DNA of 64,000 nt from Corynebacterium xerosis NBRC 16721 = ATCC 373 (lineage in GTDB: Bacteria; Actinomycetota; Actinomycetes; Mycobacteriales; Mycobacteriaceae): NCBI RefSeq assembly GCF_001552415.1, contig NZ_BCRD01000005.1, positions 124,001 through 188,000 on the forward strand, given 5' to 3'. The notes beneath the pieces are model-generated. The model saw nothing but the letters and a program-made list of their open reading frames with translations. It was not told the DNA's origin and searched no databases. Numbering within the stretch: the stretch's first letter is position 1; each line of letters begins with the position of its first letter. Both the position numbers and the translations under genes were made by a program. Shown here piece by piece: positions 1-9,718 of the stretch.

Positions 1-473
1 GGCTCTTCCGCCCACTTTTCCTCCAGCGCGTCGAGCAGCTCCTGGTAGGCGAACCGGGATTGGTCGACGACTCCCTCGAACAGCGCCAGCAGTTCGGGGT
101 CTTCGGCGATGGCGGCCGGGGCGACGACGCGATTGGCGGTGTCGGGGACGAATCGCTGGGACAGCTGGGAAAACGAGAAGTGCCTGTGCCGCGTCAGCTC
201 GTGCGAACACGATCGGGACAGCCCGCGGACGTAGATCGACGCCGACGCGTGCTCGAACAGGCTGGTGTGCCCGACTTCGAGCACGTGGCGGAGGTACCCC
301 TCGTTGGTCGCGGTGCGCGGGTTGGGCTTGTCCCAGGTTTCGTAGCAGGCGCGGCCGGCGAATTCGATGAGCGCTTCCCCGCCTTCGGCGTCGGTGCCCC
401 AGTCGATGTCCGCCGGCGCGGTGAACTGCGTCGACGCGATGAGCTGGGCGCTCAACCCCACGATCTCGGACAT
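1..473 (-). CDS. thyX: ThyX, flavin-dependent thymidylate synthase (3' end beyond window)
   Basis: Makes dTMP from dUMP using FAD, methylenetetrahydrofolate and NADPH. About 157 N-terminal residues are present and the gene runs off the left edge. The ThyX signature RHRHFSFSQLSQR (RHRxxSxxxxSxR) is clear. The ATG at 471-473 opens MSEIVGLSAQLIAS and lies 12 bp after the dapB stop, so the two are probably co-transcribed. The dapB-thyX order is the usual Corynebacterium arrangement, with dapA normally next, outside this window. Confidence 0.93.
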   Translation of the reverse strand, partial: MSEIVGLSAQLIASTQFTAPADIDWGTDAEGGEALIEFAGRACYETWDKPNPRTATNEGYLRHVLEVGHTSLFEHASASIYVRGLSRSCSHELTRHRHFSFSQLSQRFVPDTANRVVAPAAIAEDPELLALFEGVVDQSRFAYQELLDALEEKWAEE

Positions 474-485
474 GCGGGCTCCCCC

Positions 486-1623
<1,138 letters not shown>

Positions 1624-3081
1624 ATGTCCAGCGTCGAATCCGCCCAGTCCGGCGACACCCGCGAGGCGGCCACCGCCACCGGCGGGCGCACGCCGTACAT
1701 GGCGATCTACGTTCTCCTCGCCGCCGCGTTCATCGCGATCCTCAACGAGACGGTCATGAGCGTCGCCATCCCGGTGATCAAGAACGACCTGGGCATCACG
1801 GCGGCATTGGCGCAGTGGGTCACCACCGCCTTCCTGCTGACCATGGCCGTGGTCATTCCCGTCACGGGCTTCCTGATCTCAAAGCTGACGCTGCGCCAGC
1901 TCTTCGTCGCCTCGCAGGGCCTGTTCGTCGCGGGCACCGTCATCGGCGCGTTGGCGCCGGACTTCACGGTCGTCATCATCGGCCGCGTCATCCAGGCGGC
2001 GGGCACCGCGGTGCTGTTGCCGCTGCTGATGACCACGGTGCTGCGTCTGGTCCCGGAGGACAACCGCGGCACGATGATGGGCAACATGTCCATCGTCATC
2101 GCGGTGGCCCCGGCGATCGGCCCGACGGTGTCGGGCTTCATTCTCAAGCTCGCCGGCAACAACTGGCACATGCTGTTCTGGTCGATGCTGCCCATCGGCA
2201 TCGTCGTCCTGGCGGTGGGCACCTTCCTCTTGCCCTCGTTCGGCGAACGCTCCGACAAGCGCGTGGACGTCCTGTCCGTGCTCTTGTCCGCCGTCGGCTT
2301 CGGCGTGACCGTCTACGCCCTGTCGCTGGTCGGCACCGGTGCCGGCGCGAAGATGTGGATCGCGCTCGCCATCGGCCTGACGTCGCTGGTCGTGTTCGGT
2401 GTCCGTCAGGTCCGCCTGGCCCGCACCGATGCCGCGCTGCTGGATCTGCGGGTGTTCCGCACCAAGAGCTTCGCCATTTCCACGGCGATCCTGTCGGTCG
2501 GCATGCTGGCCATGTTCGGCGTGATCATCATCCTGCCGTTGTACCTGGCTCTGCGCGGCGTCGAGGTCCTGACCATCGGCCTGATGCTCATGCCCGGGCC
2601 GCTGGTGATGGGCCTGATGGGGCCGTTCGTCGGCCGCTTGTACGACAAGTTCGGCCCGCGCCCGCTGGTGCCGCCGGGTGCCGTCCTGGTGACCCTGGGC
2701 GTGTTGGGCCTGGCGTTCATCGGCATGAACACGCCGCTGTGGTGGATCGTCGCCTCGCACATCGTCCTGGAAATCGGCCTCGGCCTGCTGTTCACCCCGC
2801 TGTTCACGTGGGGCCTGGGCGATCTGCCGAAGAAGCTGTACCCGGACGGTTCCGCCGTGGTCAACACTCTGCAGCAGGTCTTCGGAGCGGTGGGCACCGC
2901 GGCGTTCGTGGCCATCGCTGCCGCCGCGACGGCGACCATGACCACCTCCCCCACCCCGGCGGTCGACGAGACCATCGCCGGCTACCGCATCGCGCTGTGG
3001 GTCGGCGTGGGCTTCGGCGTGTTCATCATCGCCCTGTCCACCCAGGTCAAGCGCACCCGCAAGCGGGTGGAACTGAACTAG
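1624..3081 (+). CDS. MFS drug exporter, DHA2 (EmrB/QacA, 14-helix) type
   Basis: Predicted proton-driven exporter of small molecules in the cytoplasmic membrane. The 485-residue protein is hydrophobic throughout, with spacing that fits 14 helices. The antiporter motif C is visible as APAIGPTVSGF in helix 5. The open frame extends 38 codons upstream, but the ATG at 1624 has a strong GGAAAGGAG site 4 nt before it, so this start is preferred. The gene stands alone, divergent from dapB and convergent with the DUF2786 gene. Substrate cannot be inferred, and no regulator gene is adjacent. Confidence 0.85.
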   Translation: MSSVESAQSGDTREAATATGGRTPYMAIYVLLAAAFIAILNETVMSVAIPVIKNDLGITAALAQWVTTAFLLTMAVVIPVTGFLISKLTLRQLFVASQGLFVAGTVIGALAPDFTVVIIGRVIQAAGTAVLLPLLMTTVLRLVPEDNRGTMMGNMSIVIAVAPAIGPTVSGFILKLAGNNWHMLFWSMLPIGIVVLAVGTFLLPSFGERSDKRVDVLSVLLSAVGFGVTVYALSLVGTGAGAKMWIALAIGLTSLVVFGVRQVRLARTDAALLDLRVFRTKSFAISTAILSVGMLAMFGVIIILPLYLALRGVEVLTIGLMLMPGPLVMGLMGPFVGRLYDKFGPRPLVPPGAVLVTLGVLGLAFIGMNTPLWWIVASHIVLEIGLGLLFTPLFTWGLGDLPKKLYPDGSAVVNTLQQVFGAVGTAAFVAIAAAATATMTTSPTPAVDETIAGYRIALWVGVGFGVFIIALSTQVKRTRKRVELN

Positions 3082-3111
3082 CCGTTCCGACCGGGGGCCG
3101 GGACCGGCCCC

Positions 3112-3864
3112 TCACGCCCCCAGCGCCCGCCGCGCACCCATCCGGGTCTGCCCCAGATCCGTGTGGTGCCCGGCGGCGCACCCGTGCATGAACGCGTCGC
3201 CGTCGAGCCGGGCGTTGGACTGCGTCCGGCGCAGGTACGGGTAACGCCTGCGGGTTTCCTCGCGAGCCCTGTCCGCGTCGTTTTTCAGCACCAGCGCCGC
3301 GTCGGTCCCGGCCCCCGCCCCTCCGGCCTGCGCCGCCCGCGTCGCCTCGCCCGCCGCACTGCGTTCCTGCGCCGCCAACCGGTCGCCGACCACGGTGGCG
3401 AATCCCACCATGAACGATCGGCGCCACCGGGCCGTCACCGCAGAGTTTCCCGCCCGCAGATCCGCGGCGCCGGCGAGCATGTGCGGACACAGCACCGAGA
3501 ACAGCAATTGCACCCGTTCCACGTGCCTGGCCGCCCCGATGACGGTTCCCCTGGCCGCGGAGCGCCCGTACCCGTGCCCGCCGCCGCCCCAATAGATGAC
3601 TTCGCAGTGCAGCGCCTGCCCCAGCGCATTGAGCAGCCCGATCTGCTGGCGCTGATACGACCCCGACAAGTCGAGCTCGACGACCGTCATCTCGGCGCCC
3701 GCATCCGCCGGATCCCCCAGCTTCGCCGGGTCCAGCCCATACTGCGCGATCAGCGCGAACGCCTTGTCGCGGAACGCGTCGCCCTCCGGCGTGCCCTCCC
3801 GGTCCGCCGCTTGATTGAGCAGCTTGCGCACCTTGTCGCGGATGTCTCCCCGCATCGATCCCAT
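3112..3864 (-). CDS. DUF2786 domain protein, function unknown
   Basis: A 250-residue protein. The N-terminus (IRDKVRKLLNQAADREGTPE and following, about residues 5-50) matches the DUF2786 pattern: a helical module with alternating Lys and small residues. The rest resembles the partner domain usually found behind it, with an invariant-looking HCEVIYWGGGG segment and a C-terminal AFMHGCAAGHHTDLG. The start at 3862-3864 has an AAGGGGG-like site upstream; ATG at 3853-3855 is an alternative. The family often occurs in phage or plasmid settings, but nothing mobile is visible here. No function is assigned. Confidence 0.75.
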   Translation of the reverse strand: MGSMRGDIRDKVRKLLNQAADREGTPEGDAFRDKAFALIAQYGLDPAKLGDPADAGAEMTVVELDLSGSYQRQQIGLLNALGQALHCEVIYWGGGGHGYGRSAARGTVIGAARHVERVQLLFSVLCPHMLAGAADLRAGNSAVTARWRRSFMVGFATVVGDRLAAQERSAAGEATRAAQAGGAGAGTDAALVLKNDADRAREETRRRYPYLRRTQSNARLDGDAFMHGCAAGHHTDLGQTRMGARRALGA

Positions 3865-3998
3865 GTGACCCCTTCCCCCTTCGGCGCGGGCTTCCCCGAC
3901 CCATCTCGTGCCGCCCCCGAACACCGAGGAACATCGCACTCGTTTTCGATTCCCCCGCGATGTTACGCGACCGAACACCCCTTCGCATGCCGAAAGGC

Positions 3999-4025
3999 CC
4001 GGCCACCTCGAATCGAGATGGCCGG
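3999..4025 (-). terminator. Intrinsic terminator after galTK
   Basis: CCGGCCA-C-CTCGA pairs with TCGAG-A-TGGCCGG around a minimal loop, giving 12 pairs with one mismatch. It lies 37 bp past the galTK stop, and on the minus strand it is followed by a CTTTCGG stretch. It also has ATTTTC on the plus side, but no plus-strand gene ends here. Confidence 0.65.
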
Positions 4026-4061
4026 ACCCATTTTCGGCTCCGCGTAGTGCGGGGGAACCGA

Positions 4062-6452
4062 TTATCCGATCTTCTCGGCGCCGTCGGACGGCACTGCGGC
4101 GAGGAACTCCGGCGGCCGGAATCCCGCTTCCGCGTACGCTTCGGCGATGGCGTCCGCGATGGGTTCGACCTGCGCGGCGTCGACCAACGCGATGGCGCTG
4201 CCACCGAAACCGCCGCCGGTCATCCGGGCACCGACCGCGCCATGGGCCATGGCGGTGTCCACTGCCAGATCCAGCTCGAGGCACGTGACCTCGTAGTCGT
4301 CGCGCAGGGACGCGTGGCTGGCGCACATCGACTCGCCGAAGCCGGCCATGTCCCCGGCCTTGAGCTGGCCGATCGCCTTGGCGGTGCGCTCGATCTCGGA
4401 CACGACGTGGCGCACGCGCTTGACGACGGTCCGCTCCCACTCCCCGGCGTCCGTCCCATCGGGAACGTTGGCCGCGGCCCATTCGGCGGCCGCGCCGAGC
4501 GCATCGTCGCATTCTCGCAAGGAACCCACGCCGAGCCCCTCGGTGACCGCATCGATGACGCCGCGCCGCGAGGCGTACTGGCCGTCGGCGAGGAAGTGCG
4601 GCGCCTTCGTGTCGATGACCAGGATGGCCAGATCATGCGAGGGAAGATCGCAGGGTACCTGTACCGCGGAATCGTCCGCGTAGTCGATGGCCAGAGCGTT
4701 GCCGGCCTGGCCGAACAGCGAAATCCGCTGGTCCAGGCCGCCGGTCGACGCGCCCACGACCTCGTTCTCCGCGCGGATGCACGCGGCGACCAGGCCGGCG
4801 CGGACGTCGGAGCCAGCTTCATCGGCGGGTCCGCCGATGGGGCCGACGGTGAGCTCGTATGCGGCCAACGCGGCCGAGCATTCCAGGGCCGCGGAGCTGG
4901 ACAAACCACCGCCGATCGGAACGTCGGAGGTCACGGCGATGTCGAATCCGCCCAGCTGCTCCGGCAGCAGTCCAGCCTCCTGCTGCGCCCAGATGGCGCC
5001 GACGACGTACCCGGTCCAGTCGGAGGGACTGCCCGGCCCTACCTCGTCGACGCCGATCTCCACCACCTGCGGCTCGCCGCCGCCCATGTCGGACACCAGC
5101 CGGTACAGACCGTCCTCGCGCGGCGACACGGCGACCCACGTGCGCTGCGACAGCGCGAAGGGCAGGCAGATGCCGCCGGCGTAGTCGACGTGCTCGCCGA
5201 TGAGGTTCACGCGCCCGGGCGCCGCCCACACCCCGGCGGGCGCCGCATCGAAGGCGGTCTTGAACAGCGCGGTCGCAGCGGCGGCGCCGGTGGCGTCGTC
5301 ACGGGTGGGCGACCACTTCGCCCCGCCGATCTCGCGGAACCGGTCGGCGATGCGCTCCGGCGTCGTATCCGAGATCCAGGCGCCCTGCCCCGACTCGGAA
5401 CCGGCCAGGAATTTCATCCGCCCGGGCGAGCGCATCATCGAGTACAGCTGCAGATGCAACCTGCCGTGCACGCGATCCTCGCCCACCGGCGCCTGATTCC
5501 AAGCCGCGATGTACGGGGTGCGCTCCACGCCCTCGAAGAACCGGTCCATCCGGCCCAGCAGATCGAGGTACATGCGGGTGAGCTCGTCCTTCTCGTCATC
5601 GGTCAGCGCCGCGAAATCCGGCACCGCCCGATTGGCCATCAGCATGACCTCGACCGGCCACTTCGCCGCCGCCGGCACGAAGGCGGTGAAGTGCTCGCCT
5701 TCGGCGATGATCCGGCGGCCCGAACGCTTTTCGGCGGACAGGACGTCGTCGAAAAGCGAACGTCGCGTCTCCGCTTCATGTGCCTTGCTCGCCGCGACGA
5801 TCGACGCCGCCCGCGACGGCAGGTACGGGTACGAGTAGATCTGCCCGTGCGGATGCTGCAGCGTGACGCCGATTTCCTTGCCGCGGTTCTCGAACGGGAA
5901 CACCAGGCGCACTCCGTCGATCTCCGACAGCTCGCGCGTGCGGTGCGCCCACGCCTCCACGACCGTGCGCGCCCGGGAATAGGGCAGGTCACGGAAGTTC
6001 GAGGTCACGTCCGGGGTGAAGCAGACGACCTCGCACCGGGCCAGCGCCGGGCGGCGCGGGAACAGCTCCTCGCCGTCGACGGCGGCGGCGAAATCCTCCG
6101 GCACCTCCATGTGCATGGACAACGACGGGAAGCGGTTCTCGAAGACCACGACGTCGTAGTCGTCGGCCGGGATCTCCGTGGGCAACTCCCCCGGCTTGGT
6201 CGGGGCCAGCGGGTTTTCGTTGGCCGGCGGCATGAACGTGCGGTTCATGCGGTGCGCCGCATAGACGTTCCATTCCCCGGTGAGGGGATCCCGGCGCAAC
6301 TCGGACTCCGTCACCGCCTCAGGCAGCCGGCGATCATCGACGGTCTTGCGGGTGCGGCGGCCCTCGACGAAATCGGGCTCGTCATCGAAGTAGATGAGCT
6401 CGCGGCCGTCTGCCAGGGTCATCCGCGTGGTGGAAAAGGGATGGGCGGTCAT
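4062..6452 (-). CDS. galTK: GalT-GalK fusion: galactose-1-phosphate uridylyltransferase + galactokinase
   Basis: Two Leloir-pathway enzymes in one 796-residue frame. Residues 1 to about 375 are GalT, with the uridylylation-site motif QHPHGQ at 199-204. After a short linker (about 376-397), residues 398-796 are a complete GHMP-family galactokinase: substrate motif GRVNLIGEHVDY at 413, ATP loop VPIGGGLSSSAALE at 511, and MTGGGFGGSA at 744. Both halves keep normal family length, so neither is a remnant. GalK phosphorylates galactose, and GalT exchanges it with UDP-glucose. The ATG has GAAGGAGG upstream. It is last in the galM-symporter operon, 6 bp after the small membrane gene. No galE is present in the window. 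Confidence 0.95.
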   Translation of the reverse strand: MTAHPFSTTRMTLADGRELIYFDDEPDFVEGRRTRKTVDDRRLPEAVTESELRRDPLTGEWNVYAAHRMNRTFMPPANENPLAPTKPGELPTEIPADDYDVVVFENRFPSLSMHMEVPEDFAAAVDGEELFPRRPALARCEVVCFTPDVTSNFRDLPYSRARTVVEAWAHRTRELSEIDGVRLVFPFENRGKEIGVTLQHPHGQIYSYPYLPSRAASIVAASKAHEAETRRSLFDDVLSAEKRSGRRIIAEGEHFTAFVPAAAKWPVEVMLMANRAVPDFAALTDDEKDELTRMYLDLLGRMDRFFEGVERTPYIAAWNQAPVGEDRVHGRLHLQLYSMMRSPGRMKFLAGSESGQGAWISDTTPERIADRFREIGGAKWSPTRDDATGAAAATALFKTAFDAAPAGVWAAPGRVNLIGEHVDYAGGICLPFALSQRTWVAVSPREDGLYRLVSDMGGGEPQVVEIGVDEVGPGSPSDWTGYVVGAIWAQQEAGLLPEQLGGFDIAVTSDVPIGGGLSSSAALECSAALAAYELTVGPIGGPADEAGSDVRAGLVAACIRAENEVVGASTGGLDQRISLFGQAGNALAIDYADDSAVQVPCDLPSHDLAILVIDTKAPHFLADGQYASRRGVIDAVTEGLGVGSLRECDDALGAAAEWAAANVPDGTDAGEWERTVVKRVRHVVSEIERTAKAIGQLKAGDMAGFGESMCASHASLRDDYEVTCLELDLAVDTAMAHGAVGARMTGGGFGGSAIALVDAAQVEPIADAIAEAYAEAGFRPPEFLAAVPSDGAEKIG

Positions 6453-6458
6453 TGCTGC

Positions 6459-6746
6459 CTACGCCTCCTTCGGGGAGGTCTCGGCCTGGTCGTCGACCTC
6501 GACGGGTACCACAATGGGGCGGATCTTCGCCCACGCGAAGAACACGGCGGCCACGATGACCAGCGCGAGCCCGGTCCAGGTGTTGTAGGACGCGTCCTTC
6601 GGCAGGCCAGTGTCCGGATTCATGCCCGGGTCCAGCAGGAACGCCGAGATCAGCAGGACGACGCCGTAGATGCCGAGCAGCAGGCCGATGATGTTGCGGA
6701 TGTCGAAGGCGCCTGCGGCCTTCTTGTTCGAGGTTACGTTGCTCAT
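6459..6746 (-). CDS. Small two-helix membrane protein in the galactose operon
   Basis: A 95-residue protein with two hydrophobic helices, about 17-38 and 56-74, separated by a short polar loop (PGMNPDTGLPKDAS) and ending in an acidic tail. The ATG at 6744-6746 has GGAG 8 nt upstream; a longer frame exists but overlaps the symporter gene. It lies 11 bp after the symporter stop and 6 bp before galTK, so it is tightly embedded between transporter and enzymes. I do not recognise the family. By position it could be an accessory subunit of the symporter; that is inference. Confidence 0.7.
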   Translation of the reverse strand: MSNVTSNKKAAGAFDIRNIIGLLLGIYGVVLLISAFLLDPGMNPDTGLPKDASYNTWTGLALVIVAAVFFAWAKIRPIVVPVEVDDQAETSPKEA

Positions 6747-6757
6747 GTCAGTCACTC

Positions 6758-8419
6758 CTAGGCGAACACGATGTTGAGAGCAAGGACCATGACCAGGCAC
6801 AGGATGCCCAGCGGCACGGTGCGCTGGTACCACGGGAGCGCCGCTTCGTTGGCGTCCGTGAGGTTCTCCTTCGGGGTCACGGACTTGACGAAGCCGACGA
6901 GTTCATGGTCGGGCTTCGGCCTGGTGACCAGGGAGACGAGGATGGAGAAGACGATGTCGACCACGAAGGCGATGGACGCGGCGACGAACGCGGTGCCCTG
7001 GCCCGGCAGGTTGAAGAATCCGGCCTCGACGCCCGAGAACGTGGCGATGCCCCAGTAGATCATCGCGGCCACGGTGCCCAGCACCAGGCCGACCCAACCG
7101 GCGGTCGGGGTCATGCGCTTCCAGAACATGCCCAGGATGAAGGTGGCGAACAGCGGGGCGTTGAAGAAGCCGAACAGCGTCTGCAGGTAGTCCATGACGT
7201 TGCCGAACTGGTTCGCGATCAGCGCGGTGAAAACGGCGATGACGGCGGCGGCGACGGTGGCCCAGCGACCGAAGGACAGGTAGAACTTGTCGTCCTTGTT
7301 CTTGATGACGTAGGTCTCGACGATGTCGTAGCTGATCACGGTGTTGAACGCGGAAATGTTCGCGGCCATGCCGGCCATGAACGCGGCGAGCAGGCCCGCG
7401 ATGGCGACGCCGAGCAGGCCGTTGGGCAGCAGGTCGCGCATCAGGTACAGGATCGCGTCATTGGGTTCGGCATTGCCGTCCATGATCGGGGTGACCGTGG
7501 CGCCGGCGACCATGCCGGGGATGACCACGATGAACGGGATGAACATCTTCGGGAACGCGCCGATGATCGGGGTCTTGCGGGCCGCGGACAGCGAATCGGC
7601 GGCCATGGAGCGCTGGACCTCGACGAAGTTGGTGGTCCAGTAACCGAAGGACAGCACGAAGCCGAGGCCGAAGACCAGGCCGATGGCGGAGACGATCGGG
7701 TTGTCGAAGCCCGAGATCTCGGTGCCCGGCCAGGTGTGGAAGTGCGACTCGGCGGCGACGGAGGCCTTCAGCCCGGCCCAGCCGCCGACGTTGTGCAGGC
7801 CGATGAGGGTCAGCGGCAGCAGCGCGGCGATGATGACGAAGAACTGCAGCACCTCGTTGTAGATCGCGGCCGACAGGCCGCCGAGGGTGATGTAGGACAG
7901 TACGATGACCGCGGCGACGAGCAGGGTCACCCACAGCGGCCAGCCGAGCAGCGAGTTGACCACCTTGGCCAGCAGCAGCAGGTTGACGCCGGCGATGAGC
8001 AGCTGGGCCACGGCGAAGGAGATCGCATTGACCAGGTGCGCGCCGGGACCGAAGCGCCGGAGCATGAACTCCGGCACGGAGCGGACCTTGGAGCCGTAGT
8101 AGAAGGGCATCATCACGATGCCGAGGAAGACCATCGCCGGGATGGCGCCGATCCAGAAGTAGTGCATCGTCTGGAAGCCGTACTGCACGCCGTTGGCGGA
8201 GTGGCCGACGATTTCGACGGCGCCCAGGTTGGCGGAGATGAACGCCAGTCCCGTCACCCACGCCGGCAGCGAACGGCCGGAGAGGAAGAAGTCGATGGAG
8301 CTGGACACCTTGGACCGGGCGGCCCAACCGATGCCCAGAACGAATACGAAGTAGAGGGCGACGAGCGAGTAATCCACCCAGCTCGCGTCCAGCCGGAGTG
8401 CGGCCTCGGCCAAAATCAC
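6758..8419 (-). CDS. Sodium:solute symporter (SSS/SGLT family), probable galactose importer
   Basis: A 553-residue integral membrane protein of the sodium/glucose cotransporter family. It is hydrophobic throughout and has the SGLT-like region SFGYWTTNFVEVQRS and the conserved N-terminal core LSGRSLPAW. Its operon neighbours galM and galTK make galactose the likely substrate, imported with Na+. The start is GTG at 8417-8419 with AAGGAG 6 nt upstream; no in-frame ATG lies nearby. It follows galM by 48 bp. Substrate is inferred from context rather than from residue-level proof. Confidence 0.88.
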   Translation of the reverse strand: MILAEAALRLDASWVDYSLVALYFVFVLGIGWAARSKVSSSIDFFLSGRSLPAWVTGLAFISANLGAVEIVGHSANGVQYGFQTMHYFWIGAIPAMVFLGIVMMPFYYGSKVRSVPEFMLRRFGPGAHLVNAISFAVAQLLIAGVNLLLLAKVVNSLLGWPLWVTLLVAAVIVLSYITLGGLSAAIYNEVLQFFVIIAALLPLTLIGLHNVGGWAGLKASVAAESHFHTWPGTEISGFDNPIVSAIGLVFGLGFVLSFGYWTTNFVEVQRSMAADSLSAARKTPIIGAFPKMFIPFIVVIPGMVAGATVTPIMDGNAEPNDAILYLMRDLLPNGLLGVAIAGLLAAFMAGMAANISAFNTVISYDIVETYVIKNKDDKFYLSFGRWATVAAAVIAVFTALIANQFGNVMDYLQTLFGFFNAPLFATFILGMFWKRMTPTAGWVGLVLGTVAAMIYWGIATFSGVEAGFFNLPGQGTAFVAASIAFVVDIVFSILVSLVTRPKPDHELVGFVKSVTPKENLTDANEAALPWYQRTVPLGILCLVMVLALNIVFA

Positions 8420-8467
8420 GGCATTCTCCTTGTTCTTTCGGTGGTGAAGTTCATGTGGGTTTTCGCT

Positions 8468-9451
8468 TTACGACGACGGCGGGGTCGCCGCGCGAATGCC
8501 CAAGGACAATTCGATGCGGCCCGACGGCGGGATCCGGATCAGATCGCGTCCCGAACGCAACGCGTCCGGCGGGCAAGTCATGGGTTCCACCGCGAGCGCG
8601 CGACCGACGTGGGGGAAACCCTCGCGGCGAGCGGGGTCAGCGGTGAAGATCTGGAACCAGCCGAAGTGGTCGTCGGCCCACAACTCGACCCCCGTGCCAT
8701 CCGGGCCCGTGAGCCGGGCTCGGGCCACCGGATCGGCGGCGTCCTTGCTCGGTGCGGGCGAGGTGAAGCAGTGGTCGAGCCAGAGCCCCGAGGTCGACAC
8801 CCCGTCGGACAGTCCCGGGACCACTGCGTCGGCGGGGATGTCGGGGCCGGCCGGCAGGTTGCGCACCGGTTCCAACGGCAGGTTGCGCTCGACCGCCACG
8901 GACAGGACGCAATCGTCCAGATCCGCGCCGGCGGCGCTGAGATACGGGTGGAACCCGAACCCGAAGGGGCACTCGGAGGCGCCCAAGTTTTCGGCGGTCA
9001 CATCGGCCCTCAAGCCGGCGTCCTCGTCGACGCTCCAGCGGACGGTGAACCGCATCGGCCAGTTCCAGCCGGGCTGCGGGCCCGGCTCGATGGACAGCGT
9101 CACGTGGTCCTCCCCCGCCTCCACGAAGCCCCAGTCGCGATTGCCCACGAATCCGTGGATGGCGTTGGAGCGGCCGGGCTCGGTGATCTGCATGCGGTGG
9201 ACGACGCCGTCGTGGATGAACACCCCGTCGGTGACGCGGTTCGGCCACGGCGCCAGCAGGGTGGCGGCGCTCAGCGGCGGAAACTCTCCGCGCGGGTAGT
9301 CGACCAACAGCGGGCGGCCGTCATGTTCGAGGGAACGCGGGCCCCCGCCGAAAGCGGAAATGTCGGCGCGGTATCCGCCGGCCGAAATCTCGATGAACGG
9401 GTGATCGTGGCCGGGGCGCTCCAGCGCCTCTCCCACTCCGGTCGTGACCAT
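8468..9451 (-). CDS. galM: Aldose 1-epimerase (galactose mutarotase)
   Basis: Interconverts beta- and alpha-galactose so that galactokinase can use it. The 327 residues include NAIHGF (His99) and GFGFHPYL (His168), matching the catalytic histidines. The later AVEPMTCPPDAL supplies the conserved Glu region. It is the first gene of the minus-strand galM-symporter-small membrane protein-galTK operon, so operon control should act in the region 9452-9560. Confidence 0.92.
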   Translation of the reverse strand: MVTTGVGEALERPGHDHPFIEISAGGYRADISAFGGGPRSLEHDGRPLLVDYPRGEFPPLSAATLLAPWPNRVTDGVFIHDGVVHRMQITEPGRSNAIHGFVGNRDWGFVEAGEDHVTLSIEPGPQPGWNWPMRFTVRWSVDEDAGLRADVTAENLGASECPFGFGFHPYLSAAGADLDDCVLSVAVERNLPLEPVRNLPAGPDIPADAVVPGLSDGVSTSGLWLDHCFTSPAPSKDAADPVARARLTGPDGTGVELWADDHFGWFQIFTADPARREGFPHVGRALAVEPMTCPPDALRSGRDLIRIPPSGRIELSLGIRAATPPSS

Positions 9452-9480
9452 CGTGACGCTCCTACGACGAAGGCTTCGGG

Positions 9481-9540
9481 TGTGACCCCATTGACACGAA
9501 GCATAACACCATTAGGTCACAACTGGTCATGACAGGTCTG
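9481..9540 (-). promoter_or_regulatory. Candidate control region of the galactose operon
   Basis: Two signals lie upstream of galM. At 9481-9496, TGTGA-N6-TGACA is one base off the CRP/GlxR palindrome TGTGA-N6-TCACA. At 9514-9538, the pentamer (A/T)GGTC recurs three times (9514, 9524, 9534) at exact 10-bp spacing, which puts the copies on one face of the helix. Either could be an operator. No matching regulator gene is in the window, and no convincing -35/-10 pair was found. Confidence 0.4.
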
Positions 9541-9639
9541 TCTTTTCGGACACACCTGGGGCCACTGATTCGGTTCAGACGTTATGGCCACCCGCCTTCT
9601 GACCCCGGAAAACCGCTGACCTGGGCATGAACGAAGAAA

Positions 9640-9675
9640 CGGGCCCCGGACCGTGTTTCCACGATCCGGGGCCCG
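9640..9675 (-). terminator. Intrinsic terminator after pnp
   Basis: A long stem: CGGGCCCCGGA pairs with TCCGGGGCCCG, extended by CGTG/CACG across one mismatch around a 4-nt loop. It begins 44 bp past the pnp stop and is followed on the minus strand by TTTCTTCGTTC. Confidence 0.85.
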
Positions 9676-9718
9676 TCCCCTGGTATTGGCGGGTGGTACC
9701 CGACCACCCGTTGCCGGA

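Noticed and set aside
3999..4025. Palindrome considered as an operator
   Set aside because: Position right behind galTK and the trailing T-containing sequence fit a terminator better.
3960..6761. A 933-codon open frame on the plus strand opposite galTK
   Set aside because: Antisense shadow of GC-rich codons: low-complexity Arg/Gly/His protein with no domain, fully opposite a gene with intact motifs.
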